The notes under the pieces were generated by a model that was not told the origin of the DNA, made no database searches, and worked only from the letters and a program-made list of their open reading frames with translations. The position numbers and the translations under genes are program-made. From an uncultured Pelagibacteraceae bacterium (GTDB taxonomy: Bacteria > Pseudomonadota > Alphaproteobacteria > Pelagibacterales > Pelagibacteraceae), in NCBI GenBank assembly GCA_902622655.1, contig CACNQY010000001.1, forward strand, positions 20,117 through 84,116: DNA of 64,000 bases, read 5' to 3'. This document shows, piece after piece, positions 49,058 to 58,476 of this stretch. The first letter of the stretch is position 1. Each line of letters opens with the position of its first letter.

Positions 49058-50386
49058 ATGAAAAAAAATAATAAAACTCATCCTCGTCAATCTTGGACCT
49101 TTGATGAATATACTAATTCAGAAATAAGAAGAGCTGCAGCTACAGGAATTTATGATATTCGAGGTGGAGGGTCAAAAAGAAGGCTTCCTCATTTCGATGA
49201 TTTGTTATTTCTTGGCGCCTCAATGTCTAGATATCCTCTCGAAGGTTATCGAGAAAAATGTACAACGAACGTAACTTTAGGAACAAAATTTGCAAAAAAA
49301 CCTCTTGAGTTAGATATACCAATTACTATTGCAGGTATGAGCTTTGGAGCATTATCAGGTCCAGCAAAAGAAGCTTTAGGAAGAGGCGCTAGCGCAGCTG
49401 GTACTTCAACTACCACAGGTGATGGAGGTATGACCCCTGAAGAAAGAGGACAATCTAAATATTTAGTATATCAATTATTACCATCTAGATACGGGATGAA
49501 TCCAGATGATTTAAGAAAAGCAGATGCAATTGAAGTTGTTATTGGTCAAGGTGCTAAACCTGGCGGTGGTGGAATGTTATTGGGACAAAAAATTAATGAC
49601 AGAGTTGCAAAAATGAGAACACTGCCAAAAGGAGTTGATCAAAGATCTGCTTGTAGACACCCGGACTGGACTGGACCAGATGATTTAAAAATTAAAATTT
49701 TAGAATTACGTGAAATTACAAAGTGGAAGGTTCCTATATTTATAAAAATTGCAGGTGCAAGACCATATTATGATACAGCTTTAGCAGTAAAAGCAGGAGC
49801 AGATGTAGTTGTTCTTGATGGAATGCAAGGTGGAACAGCAGCTACACAGGAAGTTTTTATAGAAAATGTCGGTCAACCTACTTTAGCTTGTATAAGACCC
49901 GCTGTAGATGCTTTACAAGATTTAAATGCGCATAGAGAAGTGCAATTAGTTATATCAGGTGGAATTAGAAATGGTGCAGATGTGGCAAAAGCATTAGCAT
50001 TAGGTGCAGATGCAGTGTCAATAGGAAGTGCAGCAATGATAGCTATAGGAGACAATGATCCACAATGGGAAAAAGACTATAACAAATTAGGTACAACAGC
50101 AGGAGCATATGACGATTGGCATGAAGGTAATGACCCAGCTGGAATATCGACCCAGGATCCTAAATTAATGAAGAGACTTGATCCAGTAAAAGCTGGAAAA
50201 AAATTAACAAATTATCTTAAAGTAATGACCTTAGAGGCTCAAACACTTGCGAGAGCTTGTGGTAAAAATAGTTTACATAACCTGGAACCTGAAGATTTAT
50301 GTGCATTAACTGTTGAAGCTGCGGCTATGGCTAGGGTACCTTTAGCAGGCAGTGATTGGATACCAGGAATAAAAGAAAAAAAGTGA
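49058..50386 (+). CDS. mgsC: FMN-binding glutamate synthase-like subunit of N-methylglutamate synthase
   Basis: GMSFGALSGPAKEALGRGASAAG, SGGIRNGADVAKALALGADAV; lacks Fe-S cysteines. Confidence 0.8.
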   Translation: MKKNNKTHPRQSWTFDEYTNSEIRRAAATGIYDIRGGGSKRRLPHFDDLLFLGASMSRYPLEGYREKCTTNVTLGTKFAKKPLELDIPITIAGMSFGALSGPAKEALGRGASAAGTSTTTGDGGMTPEERGQSKYLVYQLLPSRYGMNPDDLRKADAIEVVIGQGAKPGGGGMLLGQKINDRVAKMRTLPKGVDQRSACRHPDWTGPDDLKIKILELREITKWKVPIFIKIAGARPYYDTALAVKAGADVVVLDGMQGGTAATQEVFIENVGQPTLACIRPAVDALQDLNAHREVQLVISGGIRNGADVAKALALGADAVSIGSAAMIAIGDNDPQWEKDYNKLGTTAGAYDDWHEGNDPAGISTQDPKLMKRLDPVKAGKKLTNYLKVMTLEAQTLARACGKNSLHNLEPEDLCALTVEAAAMARVPLAGSDWIPGIKEKK

Positions 50387-50420
50387 TTGATAGAATTCTT
50401 TAATATTCATAAGATCAATA

Positions 50421-51746
50421 ATGCCAAAAAACTTATCACAAATAGCAAAAGATAAAAAAATTAAATATTTTTTAATAAGCTTTGTAGATTTGTTTGGAGT
50501 GTTACGTTCTAAATTAGTTCCAGCTCAAGCGATTAGTGATATGCAAAAAGATGGAGCAGGTTTCGCAGGATTTGCTACATGGCTAGATATGACTCCTGCT
50601 GACAGCGATATGTTTGGTATTCCTGATCCTAGCAGTTTAATTCAATTGCCCTGGAAAAAAGAAATTGGTTGGTTGGCTTCAGATTTATATATGGATGGTA
50701 AACCTGTAAAAGCCTCTCCAAGAATCATGCTTAAAGAACAGATAAAAATGATGTCACAAAAAAAACTTCAAATGAAATCCGGTGTTGAGTGTGAATATTT
50801 TTTAATCTCTGAGGATGGATCGTCAATTGCTGATAAAAGAGATATCCAATCTAAACCTTGTTATGATCAATCAGCACTTATGAGAAGATATGAATTAATA
50901 AAAGAAATATGTGATTGTATGTTGGAAATGGGATGGAAACCTTACCAAAACGATCACGAGGATGCTAATGGTCAATTTGAGATGAATTGGGATTACTCCG
51001 ACTCTCTTATCACTGCGGATCGACATGTATTTTTTAAGTTTATGGTTAAGAGCCTAGCAGAAAAACATGGTCTAAGAGCAACTTTTATGCCAAAACCTTT
51101 TAGTAATTTAACAGGGAATGGTTGCCACGCTCATGTTTCAGTCTGGAACGGAGGAAATAATAAATTTTTAGATAATAAAGATGAATTAGGTCTAAGTAAG
51201 TTAGCTTATAATTTTTTAGGGGGGATTATGAAAAATACTCAAGCATTGTCTGCTTTTTTTAATCCAACAATAAATAGTTATAGAAGAATTAATGCGCCGC
51301 CAACAAAATCTGGAGCAACTTGGTCACCAAGTAGTATTTCTTATACAGGTAACAACAGAACGCACATGATTAGAATTCCAGACAAAGGCAGATTTGAACT
51401 CAGACTGATGGATGGTTCTGCAAATCCATATTTGCTTCAAGCAGGTATAATTGCTGCTGGACTTGAAGGAATTAATAAAAAATTAAATCCTGGTAAACCT
51501 TTGTACTGTAATATGTATGAGGATTATAAAAAATATCCAAATTTAAAAAAATTACCTAATGATTTAAATGAGGCAATTTCAATGCTAGAAAAAAGTAAAT
51601 CACTTTCAGACGCTTTTGGTATAGATGTTATTCAAAGTTATATAAAATTAAAAAATTCAGAAATTAAAAATTTTAGAAATAGAAATATTTTTGATAAAAA
51701 AAGACCTGTAACGCAATGGGAAAAGGATAATACCTTAGATTGTTAA
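50421..51746 (+). CDS. gmaS: gamma-glutamylmethylamide synthetase (GS family)
   Basis: IKYFLISFVDLFGVLRSKLVPAQAISDMQKDGAGFAGFATWLDMTPADSD is GmaS-like; directly downstream of mgsABC. Confidence 0.78.
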   Translation: MPKNLSQIAKDKKIKYFLISFVDLFGVLRSKLVPAQAISDMQKDGAGFAGFATWLDMTPADSDMFGIPDPSSLIQLPWKKEIGWLASDLYMDGKPVKASPRIMLKEQIKMMSQKKLQMKSGVECEYFLISEDGSSIADKRDIQSKPCYDQSALMRRYELIKEICDCMLEMGWKPYQNDHEDANGQFEMNWDYSDSLITADRHVFFKFMVKSLAEKHGLRATFMPKPFSNLTGNGCHAHVSVWNGGNNKFLDNKDELGLSKLAYNFLGGIMKNTQALSAFFNPTINSYRRINAPPTKSGATWSPSSISYTGNNRTHMIRIPDKGRFELRLMDGSANPYLLQAGIIAAGLEGINKKLNPGKPLYCNMYEDYKKYPNLKKLPNDLNEAISMLEKSKSLSDAFGIDVIQSYIKLKNSEIKNFRNRNIFDKKRPVTQWEKDNTLDC

Positions 51747-51749
51747 TCT

Positions 51750-52880
51750 ATGACAATATTATCCAACGGTCACCAATGGAAATATTCTGAATTTACCGAC
51801 AATAATAATTACACTTTTGACAAAAATCAGATATTAAAATCATTATCAGTAAAAGAGATAGATGATGCATATAAAAGTATTTCTGGATGGAAAGGATATG
51901 CCCCTACTCCGCTTATATCGTTAAATAAATTATCAAAAGAATTAAATCTAAAAAATATTTTTTATAAAGATGAGCATAAGAGATTTGATTTAAAATCATT
52001 TAAGGCTTTAGGAGGAGCATATGCTGTAGAAAAAGTTACAAAAGGAAATAAGGATATAGTTGTAGCTACCGCAACTGCAGGCAATCATGGTCGATCTGTA
52101 GCATGGGGAGCTAAACGACTTGGTCTGAAATGTATAATTTTTATAAGTGAGTTTGTAAGTAATGCTAGAGGTGAAGCTATGTCCAGACTTGGTGCAGATG
52201 TGGTTAAAGTTAAAGGTAATTATGAAAAATCTTTAATTGAATGTATTAGGCAATCAACTGAAAATAATTGGCAGATTGTTCAGGATGTTGCCTGGAAAGA
52301 TTATATGATCGTTCCTAAATATACGATGGCAGGTTACACTGTAATGATGAGAGAGATTGTTGATCAATTAAATAAAGAAAAAATTAGTCATATAATTTTA
52401 CAAGCGGGTGTAGGTGGAATGGCGGCAGCAATGGTTGCTGGAATAGCAAGGTATTTAGACAATATACCTACAATTATTGTTGTTGAGCCCGACAGCGCAG
52501 CATGTGTAATGGAAAGCATTAAAACTGGAAAAATAGAAAAAATTGACATTAAAAGAGAGAGCCTAATGGGAGGTATGTCTTGTGGAGAGGTATCTTTAGT
52601 CCCATGGGAAATATTAAAAAATTCAGTTAAACATTGCATTAGTCTACCTGATGATGATATTGCAAAAACTATGAAATTACTTGGAAATTCAAGCTTTAGT
52701 AACGAAAAGATCATTGCTGGAGAAAACTCTGCACCTGGTGTGATAAGTTTAATTACTAGCTGCGAAGATCAAGCAATTAAAGAAAAATTACAACTCAATG
52801 AGAAATCTAATGTGCTGGTTTTTGGTTGTGAAGGAGATACTGATCAAGAAATGTATCAAAAATTAATTAACCAGAATTAA
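51750..52880 (+). CDS. PLP-dependent diaminopropionate ammonia-lyase-like protein
   Basis: YAPTPLISLNKLSKELNLKNIFYKDEHKRFDLKSFKALGGAYAV; ATAGNHGRSVAWGAK. Confidence 0.8.
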   Translation: MTILSNGHQWKYSEFTDNNNYTFDKNQILKSLSVKEIDDAYKSISGWKGYAPTPLISLNKLSKELNLKNIFYKDEHKRFDLKSFKALGGAYAVEKVTKGNKDIVVATATAGNHGRSVAWGAKRLGLKCIIFISEFVSNARGEAMSRLGADVVKVKGNYEKSLIECIRQSTENNWQIVQDVAWKDYMIVPKYTMAGYTVMMREIVDQLNKEKISHIILQAGVGGMAAAMVAGIARYLDNIPTIIVVEPDSAACVMESIKTGKIEKIDIKRESLMGGMSCGEVSLVPWEILKNSVKHCISLPDDDIAKTMKLLGNSSFSNEKIIAGENSAPGVISLITSCEDQAIKEKLQLNEKSNVLVFGCEGDTDQEMYQKLINQN

Positions 52881-52883
52881 AAA

Positions 52884-54305
52884 ATGAGTAGCACTGGTAT
52901 TTTTTGGGTAAGAGAAGATTTTAGAATTGAGAGAAATCCAGGACTTTCTTACGCAACACAAAATCATGAAAATATAGTGGCGTTATATATTTATAATAAT
53001 GATGATTTTGATAACAAAAGAGAAGCACAAAAATGGTGGGTTTTCAAATCTTTAGAGTCATTTAAAAAAGAATTATTAGCATATAATATAAATCTTGAGA
53101 TCGTTAGTGGAAATGAGCTAGATATTTTTTCCAAACTAAATAAAAAAGATAATGTCTCAATCTACTGGAACAAAATTTATGAACCAGATGTAATTTTAAA
53201 AGGAAAAAAAATTCGTGATTTATTTATTAAAAATGGAATTAATTATAAATATTTTAAAGGAAATATATTAAATGAATTTCAAGAAGTAACAAAAAATGAT
53301 GGTACACCTTTCAAAGTATTTACTCCATTCTGGAGAAATGCAGAACAAGTTTACTTAAATCAGCCACCAAGTAAAAATTATATAATTAAAAAAAATAACA
53401 AAAATATTTCATTTTTTAAAAAGTGTATAAAGCCAGAAAGTATATTACCAAAAAATAATTGGCATAAAAAATTTGAAAAATACTGGAATGTTTCAGAAAA
53501 TGAGTCAAAAAAAATTCTCAAAAACCTTTTAGAAAATAAAATTAAAGAATACGGCACTGCAAGAGATATTCCTTCAATTGATGGAACATCTAAACTTTCT
53601 CCATATATAAAACATGGACAAATTCATGTTGGAAGTATTTGGAAAAAATGCTCTGAAATTAAATCAAAAGGTATTGGTTACAGGAAATATATTAATGAAC
53701 TTGGTTGGAGAGAGTTTTCTCATAGTTTGATTAATTATTTTCCAGAATTCTTAAAAGGTAACTATAGAAAGGAATTCAATAAATTTCCATGGGTAAAAAA
53801 TGAAAAATTTTTAAAGTCTTGGAAAAAAGGATTAACTGGATATCCAATTGTAGACGCAGGAATGAGAGAATTATATGAAACAGGCTGGATGCATAATAGA
53901 ATAAGAATGGTAGTTGGTTCTTTCCTAGTAAAACACCTAAGAATAAATTGGGTTGAGGGGGAGAAACATTTTAGAAATTGTTTACTTGATTTTAATAAAG
54001 CAAATAATATTGCTCAATGGCAATGGGTTGCAGGTTGTGGTGCTGATGCAGCACCTTATTTTAGAATATTTAATCCAATTCTTCAGGGTGAAAAATTTGA
54101 TAAAGAAGGTTTATACGTAAAAAAATGGATCCCCGAGTTAGAAAAAGTGCCACCAAAATTTATTCATAAACCTTGGGAAATGGAATTAAAATATCAAGAA
54201 GCGATAAAAACAATAATTGGAAAAAATTATCCAAAACCAATTGTTATTCATGAAGAGGCTAGAGCTGCTGCACTGAAAGCATTTCAATATCTTAAAAAAG
54301 TTTAA
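52884..54305 (+). CDS. deoxyribodipyrimidine photolyase/cryptochrome family
   Basis: GIFWVREDFRIERNPGL; FPWVKNEKFLKSWKKGLTGYPIVDAGMRELYETGWMHNRIRM. Confidence 0.93.
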   Translation: MSSTGIFWVREDFRIERNPGLSYATQNHENIVALYIYNNDDFDNKREAQKWWVFKSLESFKKELLAYNINLEIVSGNELDIFSKLNKKDNVSIYWNKIYEPDVILKGKKIRDLFIKNGINYKYFKGNILNEFQEVTKNDGTPFKVFTPFWRNAEQVYLNQPPSKNYIIKKNNKNISFFKKCIKPESILPKNNWHKKFEKYWNVSENESKKILKNLLENKIKEYGTARDIPSIDGTSKLSPYIKHGQIHVGSIWKKCSEIKSKGIGYRKYINELGWREFSHSLINYFPEFLKGNYRKEFNKFPWVKNEKFLKSWKKGLTGYPIVDAGMRELYETGWMHNRIRMVVGSFLVKHLRINWVEGEKHFRNCLLDFNKANNIAQWQWVAGCGADAAPYFRIFNPILQGEKFDKEGLYVKKWIPELEKVPPKFIHKPWEMELKYQEAIKTIIGKNYPKPIVIHEEARAAALKAFQYLKKV

Positions 54306-56404
54306 AATCCACTTTCTCTTACAAGTAGCGCTAAAATATTTTTTAAAAATTTTATTAAAGGCGAATATCTTGCACCATCAACATGAACATAGCCCGGTAA
54401 TTCAAATTTTATTTTACTTTCATCAGTTAGTTTGAAGTCTGCCATGTAATATGCTGTTTCAGGTCTGTATTGAAATTCTCCTGAAATAGAGTTTCTTATT
54501 GCAATCGGTCCATTATGAATAGAACTTAGGGAAATATATGGAAGATTTTGTACCGCTGATAGATCTATTGATGTGGAAATTAAACGAATTTTTTTATGTT
54601 CTCCATCGTTAGGTATAAATACTGCAGGCATGTTTTTTTTAAATCGATCAATTTGATCTTCTTTTATTAGTCCTTTAACATGGCCAGTTCCATAATGGAC
54701 AATACCTAGTAATTGATTAGTGTTACTGACCCACATATCCACATTAAGTTCTGAAAAATCTTTAATTTTTCCATTTATTGGTGACTTTATGATTAATTTA
54801 TTTTTGATAATAGTTAATCCTCTCAACTCACTTTGAAGAGCAATTAGTCTTTGTTGAAGAGTAATGTATTGATCCATGTTACCTGCTGAATCACTTAATC
54901 GGTTAATTTTTGTTTTAATCAGTTTAATTTTTCTTCTTAAAGAGCTAATATTTTTATCAAGATCTGGAGAATGTAATTCAATCAAGTTTTGTCCTTTTAA
55001 TACCTGATCATCTTTACTTACAAAAATTTTTTTTATTTTAGCTGGATAAGGAGAATAAATTTTTGAATACTTTTCAGAAACATAAACAGCAGGAATTTTT
55101 AGTGAGGATTTCCATGGCAAAAATACAACCATACTTAAAAAAAGAATTACTAATATTGTTCTAATTGATTGTCTGTTAATTTTTATTTCAGACTTTATCA
55201 TATACCAGTTTTTTAACTCTTTTATTATTGGCAACATGATGAACCAATAAATTTCAATTACAAACAAAATAATACCTAAAACCTTAAAGGCTAAATGATA
55301 AACAAGTAGTGCAATTCCAATAAATAAGAAAAATCTGTATAACCATGTGGCCCATGCGTATACTATAAAAGTCCATCTTCTAGTTGGGTTAATTTCCTCT
55401 GGTGGTTTATGATTTAATCCAAATAATATTTCTCTAATTTTCCATCTTGCAAGTGCAAAAGATCTTGGTTGTAAATTTTCAGCTTTTAACCAGTCAGAAA
55501 ACACATAATATCCATCAAATCTCATAAATGGACTTACATTTATTAAAAGCGATGAAATTAAAGAAGTTGTTGCAATAAAAAACATTGCACTTTTTAATCC
55601 TCCTTCTGGTAAGACACCCCATATAAAAATTGCTATTAATGCTAAGTGTAATTCCGTTAATATTCCCGCAAAATTTATTAATAATCTTTCTTTGTGATTT
55701 CTTAATCTCCATGCATCAGTAGTATCGGTATAAAGAAAAGGGAAAAAAACTAAAAATGCAATTCCAATTGCTGAAACCCTGCAACCATATTGCTTTGCAA
55801 CAAAAGCATGTCCTAGTTCATGAAGACATTTCACTAAGACTAAGGTTATAAAATAGAGCATTAATCCATTAAAAGTAAAAAAATACAAAAATGTTTTCTT
55901 AAAAACCTCAAATTGTTGGATAACTAAACAAATTCCAATAAAACCAAAAATATAAATTAGATTTCTAAATTTTGATGATCCTAGAATTTCAACTTTGCTA
56001 AGATTCTTTCCTAGCCATTCATCTGGTTTAAAAAGAGGAATTTTAAAAAATAAATAACCATGAACTAGATTAAGTATCCAGCTTTTTTTCATACTATGTT
56101 TTTGTTTAAGTAAATAATTTACGTTTTGACCTGAAGGTTGTAGGATTAAGTTATTCTGTTGAAGAAATCCTATAAAACTTATAATTTCGTCACTGTTAGT
56201 CTCGATACCTTCTAAATTAATTTTCTTTTCGAAGTTTTGAATATCCTCGCCACCTTTCCAGTTTTTAATAAGCTTAAATGCAGTTAAACCTAAAGTGAAA
56301 TATTTATTTCTTACCGCATCATAAAGTAACCAAGCTGGAGATCCATCTTCACGACTATTTCCTCTTAAAATTTCTAAATCCTGTCTTAAATATGGGATTA
56401 TCAT
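54302..56404 (-). CDS. PqqD-like N-term + M50 metallopeptidase-like membrane protein + HlyD/biotinyl-lipoyl C-term
   Basis: CLHELGHAFVAKQYGCRV (HExxH), SPFMRFDGYYVFSDWL, C-terminal barrel-sandwich hybrid. Confidence 0.82.
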   Translation of the reverse strand: MIIPYLRQDLEILRGNSREDGSPAWLLYDAVRNKYFTLGLTAFKLIKNWKGGEDIQNFEKKINLEGIETNSDEIISFIGFLQQNNLILQPSGQNVNYLLKQKHSMKKSWILNLVHGYLFFKIPLFKPDEWLGKNLSKVEILGSSKFRNLIYIFGFIGICLVIQQFEVFKKTFLYFFTFNGLMLYFITLVLVKCLHELGHAFVAKQYGCRVSAIGIAFLVFFPFLYTDTTDAWRLRNHKERLLINFAGILTELHLALIAIFIWGVLPEGGLKSAMFFIATTSLISSLLINVSPFMRFDGYYVFSDWLKAENLQPRSFALARWKIREILFGLNHKPPEEINPTRRWTFIVYAWATWLYRFFLFIGIALLVYHLAFKVLGIILFVIEIYWFIMLPIIKELKNWYMIKSEIKINRQSIRTILVILFLSMVVFLPWKSSLKIPAVYVSEKYSKIYSPYPAKIKKIFVSKDDQVLKGQNLIELHSPDLDKNISSLRRKIKLIKTKINRLSDSAGNMDQYITLQQRLIALQSELRGLTIIKNKLIIKSPINGKIKDFSELNVDMWVSNTNQLLGIVHYGTGHVKGLIKEDQIDRFKKNMPAVFIPNDGEHKKIRLISTSIDLSAVQNLPYISLSSIHNGPIAIRNSISGEFQYRPETAYYMADFKLTDESKIKFELPGYVHVDGARYSPLIKFLKNILALLVRESGF

Positions 56405-57732
56405 ATTCCAATAAGTTGTCTTGCAAATGTAATTGGTTTTCTAAATAAATAATAAATCAGCATAACCTTTGAACCATAAATTTTTGCCGTACCTCTTAGC
56501 CCTATTCTTGGGGGTGTGTCACCTTCATAGCTAACTCCAATTTTATAAGATAAAACTTCCTCGGGGGATAATGAAGGTTCGTAAGATGCTCTAAGTAATT
56601 TGCCTTTAAGAGATTTGATTGGATTGATATCTAAAAACACTTTTACTTCGGTATTTTCTTTAATCACCAATGAATCTTTAACTGGTAGCCAAACTAAAAA
56701 CTCAATATTATTAGGATTTGCCAGAGTCATTATTTTTTCACCAACTGAAACAGGTCTACCTTGCCAACCAGTTTTTTGATCGACTATAGCAATGCCCTTT
56801 TTGCCTGCATAAAGTTTGGATTTTTTTAATTTCTCTTCTGTGGATGCAACCTCAGCTTTTTTCAAATCCACTTGAGCAACAAGCTCTGCTAGCCTTGACT
56901 TTTCTTCATTATTTGTAAAAGAAGATTGTCGACTTCTAAGTAATTCTTTTTCTGCTACCCGCAAAGATTGTTTAGATAAATTATAATTGTTTAATAACTC
57001 TGTATCCTCTAATAAAACAAGCAAATCTCCCGAATTTATTTTATCATTATTATTAACAACTATATTCTTTACAACTCCTTCAAATGGTGAAGTAATTAAT
57101 ATTGGGTTTTTTGGAATAACTTCGACTGGTGCTGTACTTGTAATTTTTATTGGTATAATTGAAATAATAATAATTACTAAAGTTATTTTCCATGCATTTG
57201 TTCCTATTAAATTTTTTTTTATAAAATTTTTAAAAGAGAAATCACTGATAAAAGTATTAAAAGCATGTCCATAGGTGACTGCTAGGTGTCTTGCAAGTTC
57301 AATTTCATTTTCAATAAAATTTTGATTTCTAGTTAAAAGAAGATATCCCTGCAATCCTTTTTGTGGACTTATTATTGGAATACACAATATATTTTCAGGT
57401 ATATTTTTTGGCTTTTTAACTTTTATTTTTTTTGAAATCTTATCTAATTTTAAATTTTGAATTTCTTTTAAATTTTGACCTGTGTTATTTATAATATTTT
57501 CAATATAGGTTATTAAAGGAGCTGTCCTATCTACTGTCGCAAGATCTGATGTTGCTTTAACTTGAAATTTATCTGTTGGGCCTTTTAATAACAAAAAAGA
57601 ATTTAGAAAATCAAAAATTTGTCTTGTCTCATTTGCAACAACAAAATTTAATTCATCTTGAGTTTTTGCTTCACGAGTTTTTTTCTCTAAGCTTATTAAT
57701 CTTGCAATTTTAATATTTTTATCTTCGTTCAA
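56401..57732 (-). CDS. HlyD-family membrane-fusion-type protein with N-terminal GAF-like domain
   Basis: N-term soluble about 160 aa, one TM (ITLVIIIISIIPIKI), then ITSPFEGVVKNIVVNNNDKINSGDLLVLLEDTEL. Confidence 0.75.
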   Translation of the reverse strand: MNEDKNIKIARLISLEKKTREAKTQDELNFVVANETRQIFDFLNSFLLLKGPTDKFQVKATSDLATVDRTAPLITYIENIINNTGQNLKEIQNLKLDKISKKIKVKKPKNIPENILCIPIISPQKGLQGYLLLTRNQNFIENEIELARHLAVTYGHAFNTFISDFSFKNFIKKNLIGTNAWKITLVIIIISIIPIKITSTAPVEVIPKNPILITSPFEGVVKNIVVNNNDKINSGDLLVLLEDTELLNNYNLSKQSLRVAEKELLRSRQSSFTNNEEKSRLAELVAQVDLKKAEVASTEEKLKKSKLYAGKKGIAIVDQKTGWQGRPVSVGEKIMTLANPNNIEFLVWLPVKDSLVIKENTEVKVFLDINPIKSLKGKLLRASYEPSLSPEEVLSYKIGVSYEGDTPPRIGLRGTAKIYGSKVMLIYYLFRKPITFARQLIGI

Positions 57733-58460
57733 AACTTAACTATCCCACTCATACCTGGAATTAAAGACTCGTATTTTTTATTAAATTGAGCTTTTAATTC
57801 TATTGTTTGACTGATTGCATCCACAGTTGCACCCAAACTTATAATTTTTGCATCTAAAGTTTCACCTGTTTCATCAATTATAATTTGAACTTCGTGATCT
57901 TTTTTTAACCACTTCAACCAATTGCTAGGTACTACTATTTCAGCTTCAAGTAATCCATCACCTACTATATCCATTAAAGGTTGTCTTTGTTCTATAGTTG
58001 AAAATATGCTGGTATATACATCCATTACTTTTCCATTATAGGGTGCAATAACTTCACATCTATCAACGTTTAGTGTTGCAATAGCTAACTCAGCTTTTGC
58101 TTTATTTACAGCTGAAACTGATAATTGATATTGCAACTTTCCGATAGACCTCATATCAAGTAGCTCTTTATCATTCTCTAACTGAATTTTTGCACTGTCA
58201 TATTCTGATTGAATAACTTCTTTTTGTGCTTCATAAATTTTACAATCAAAACTGATTAGCACATCGCCTTTTTTAAAAGCATCCCCTAACAAAAAATTTA
58301 TTTTTTCAACTCTAGCCGCTAACTCACTAGAAATAGACACTTGCTCTGTTGCAATAACTAAAACTCTAGCTTCTTTAGACTCCTCAATATTTTGGGTTTC
58401 TGCATAAGAATAACAAAAAACTGATATATTAATGAGCAGTATTGCTATTATCTTAATCAT
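57729..58460 (-). CDS. HlyD-family periplasmic adaptor with signal peptide
   Basis: ISSELAARVEKINFLLGDAFKKGDVLISFDCKIYEAQ; VIAPYNGKVMDVYTSIFSTIEQRQPLMDIV. Confidence 0.8.
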   Translation of the reverse strand: MIKIIAILLINISVFCYSYAETQNIEESKEARVLVIATEQVSISSELAARVEKINFLLGDAFKKGDVLISFDCKIYEAQKEVIQSEYDSAKIQLENDKELLDMRSIGKLQYQLSVSAVNKAKAELAIATLNVDRCEVIAPYNGKVMDVYTSIFSTIEQRQPLMDIVGDGLLEAEIVVPSNWLKWLKKDHEVQIIIDETGETLDAKIISLGATVDAISQTIELKAQFNKKYESLIPGMSGIVKF

Positions 58461-58476
58461 GATTAAACAAAGTTAT

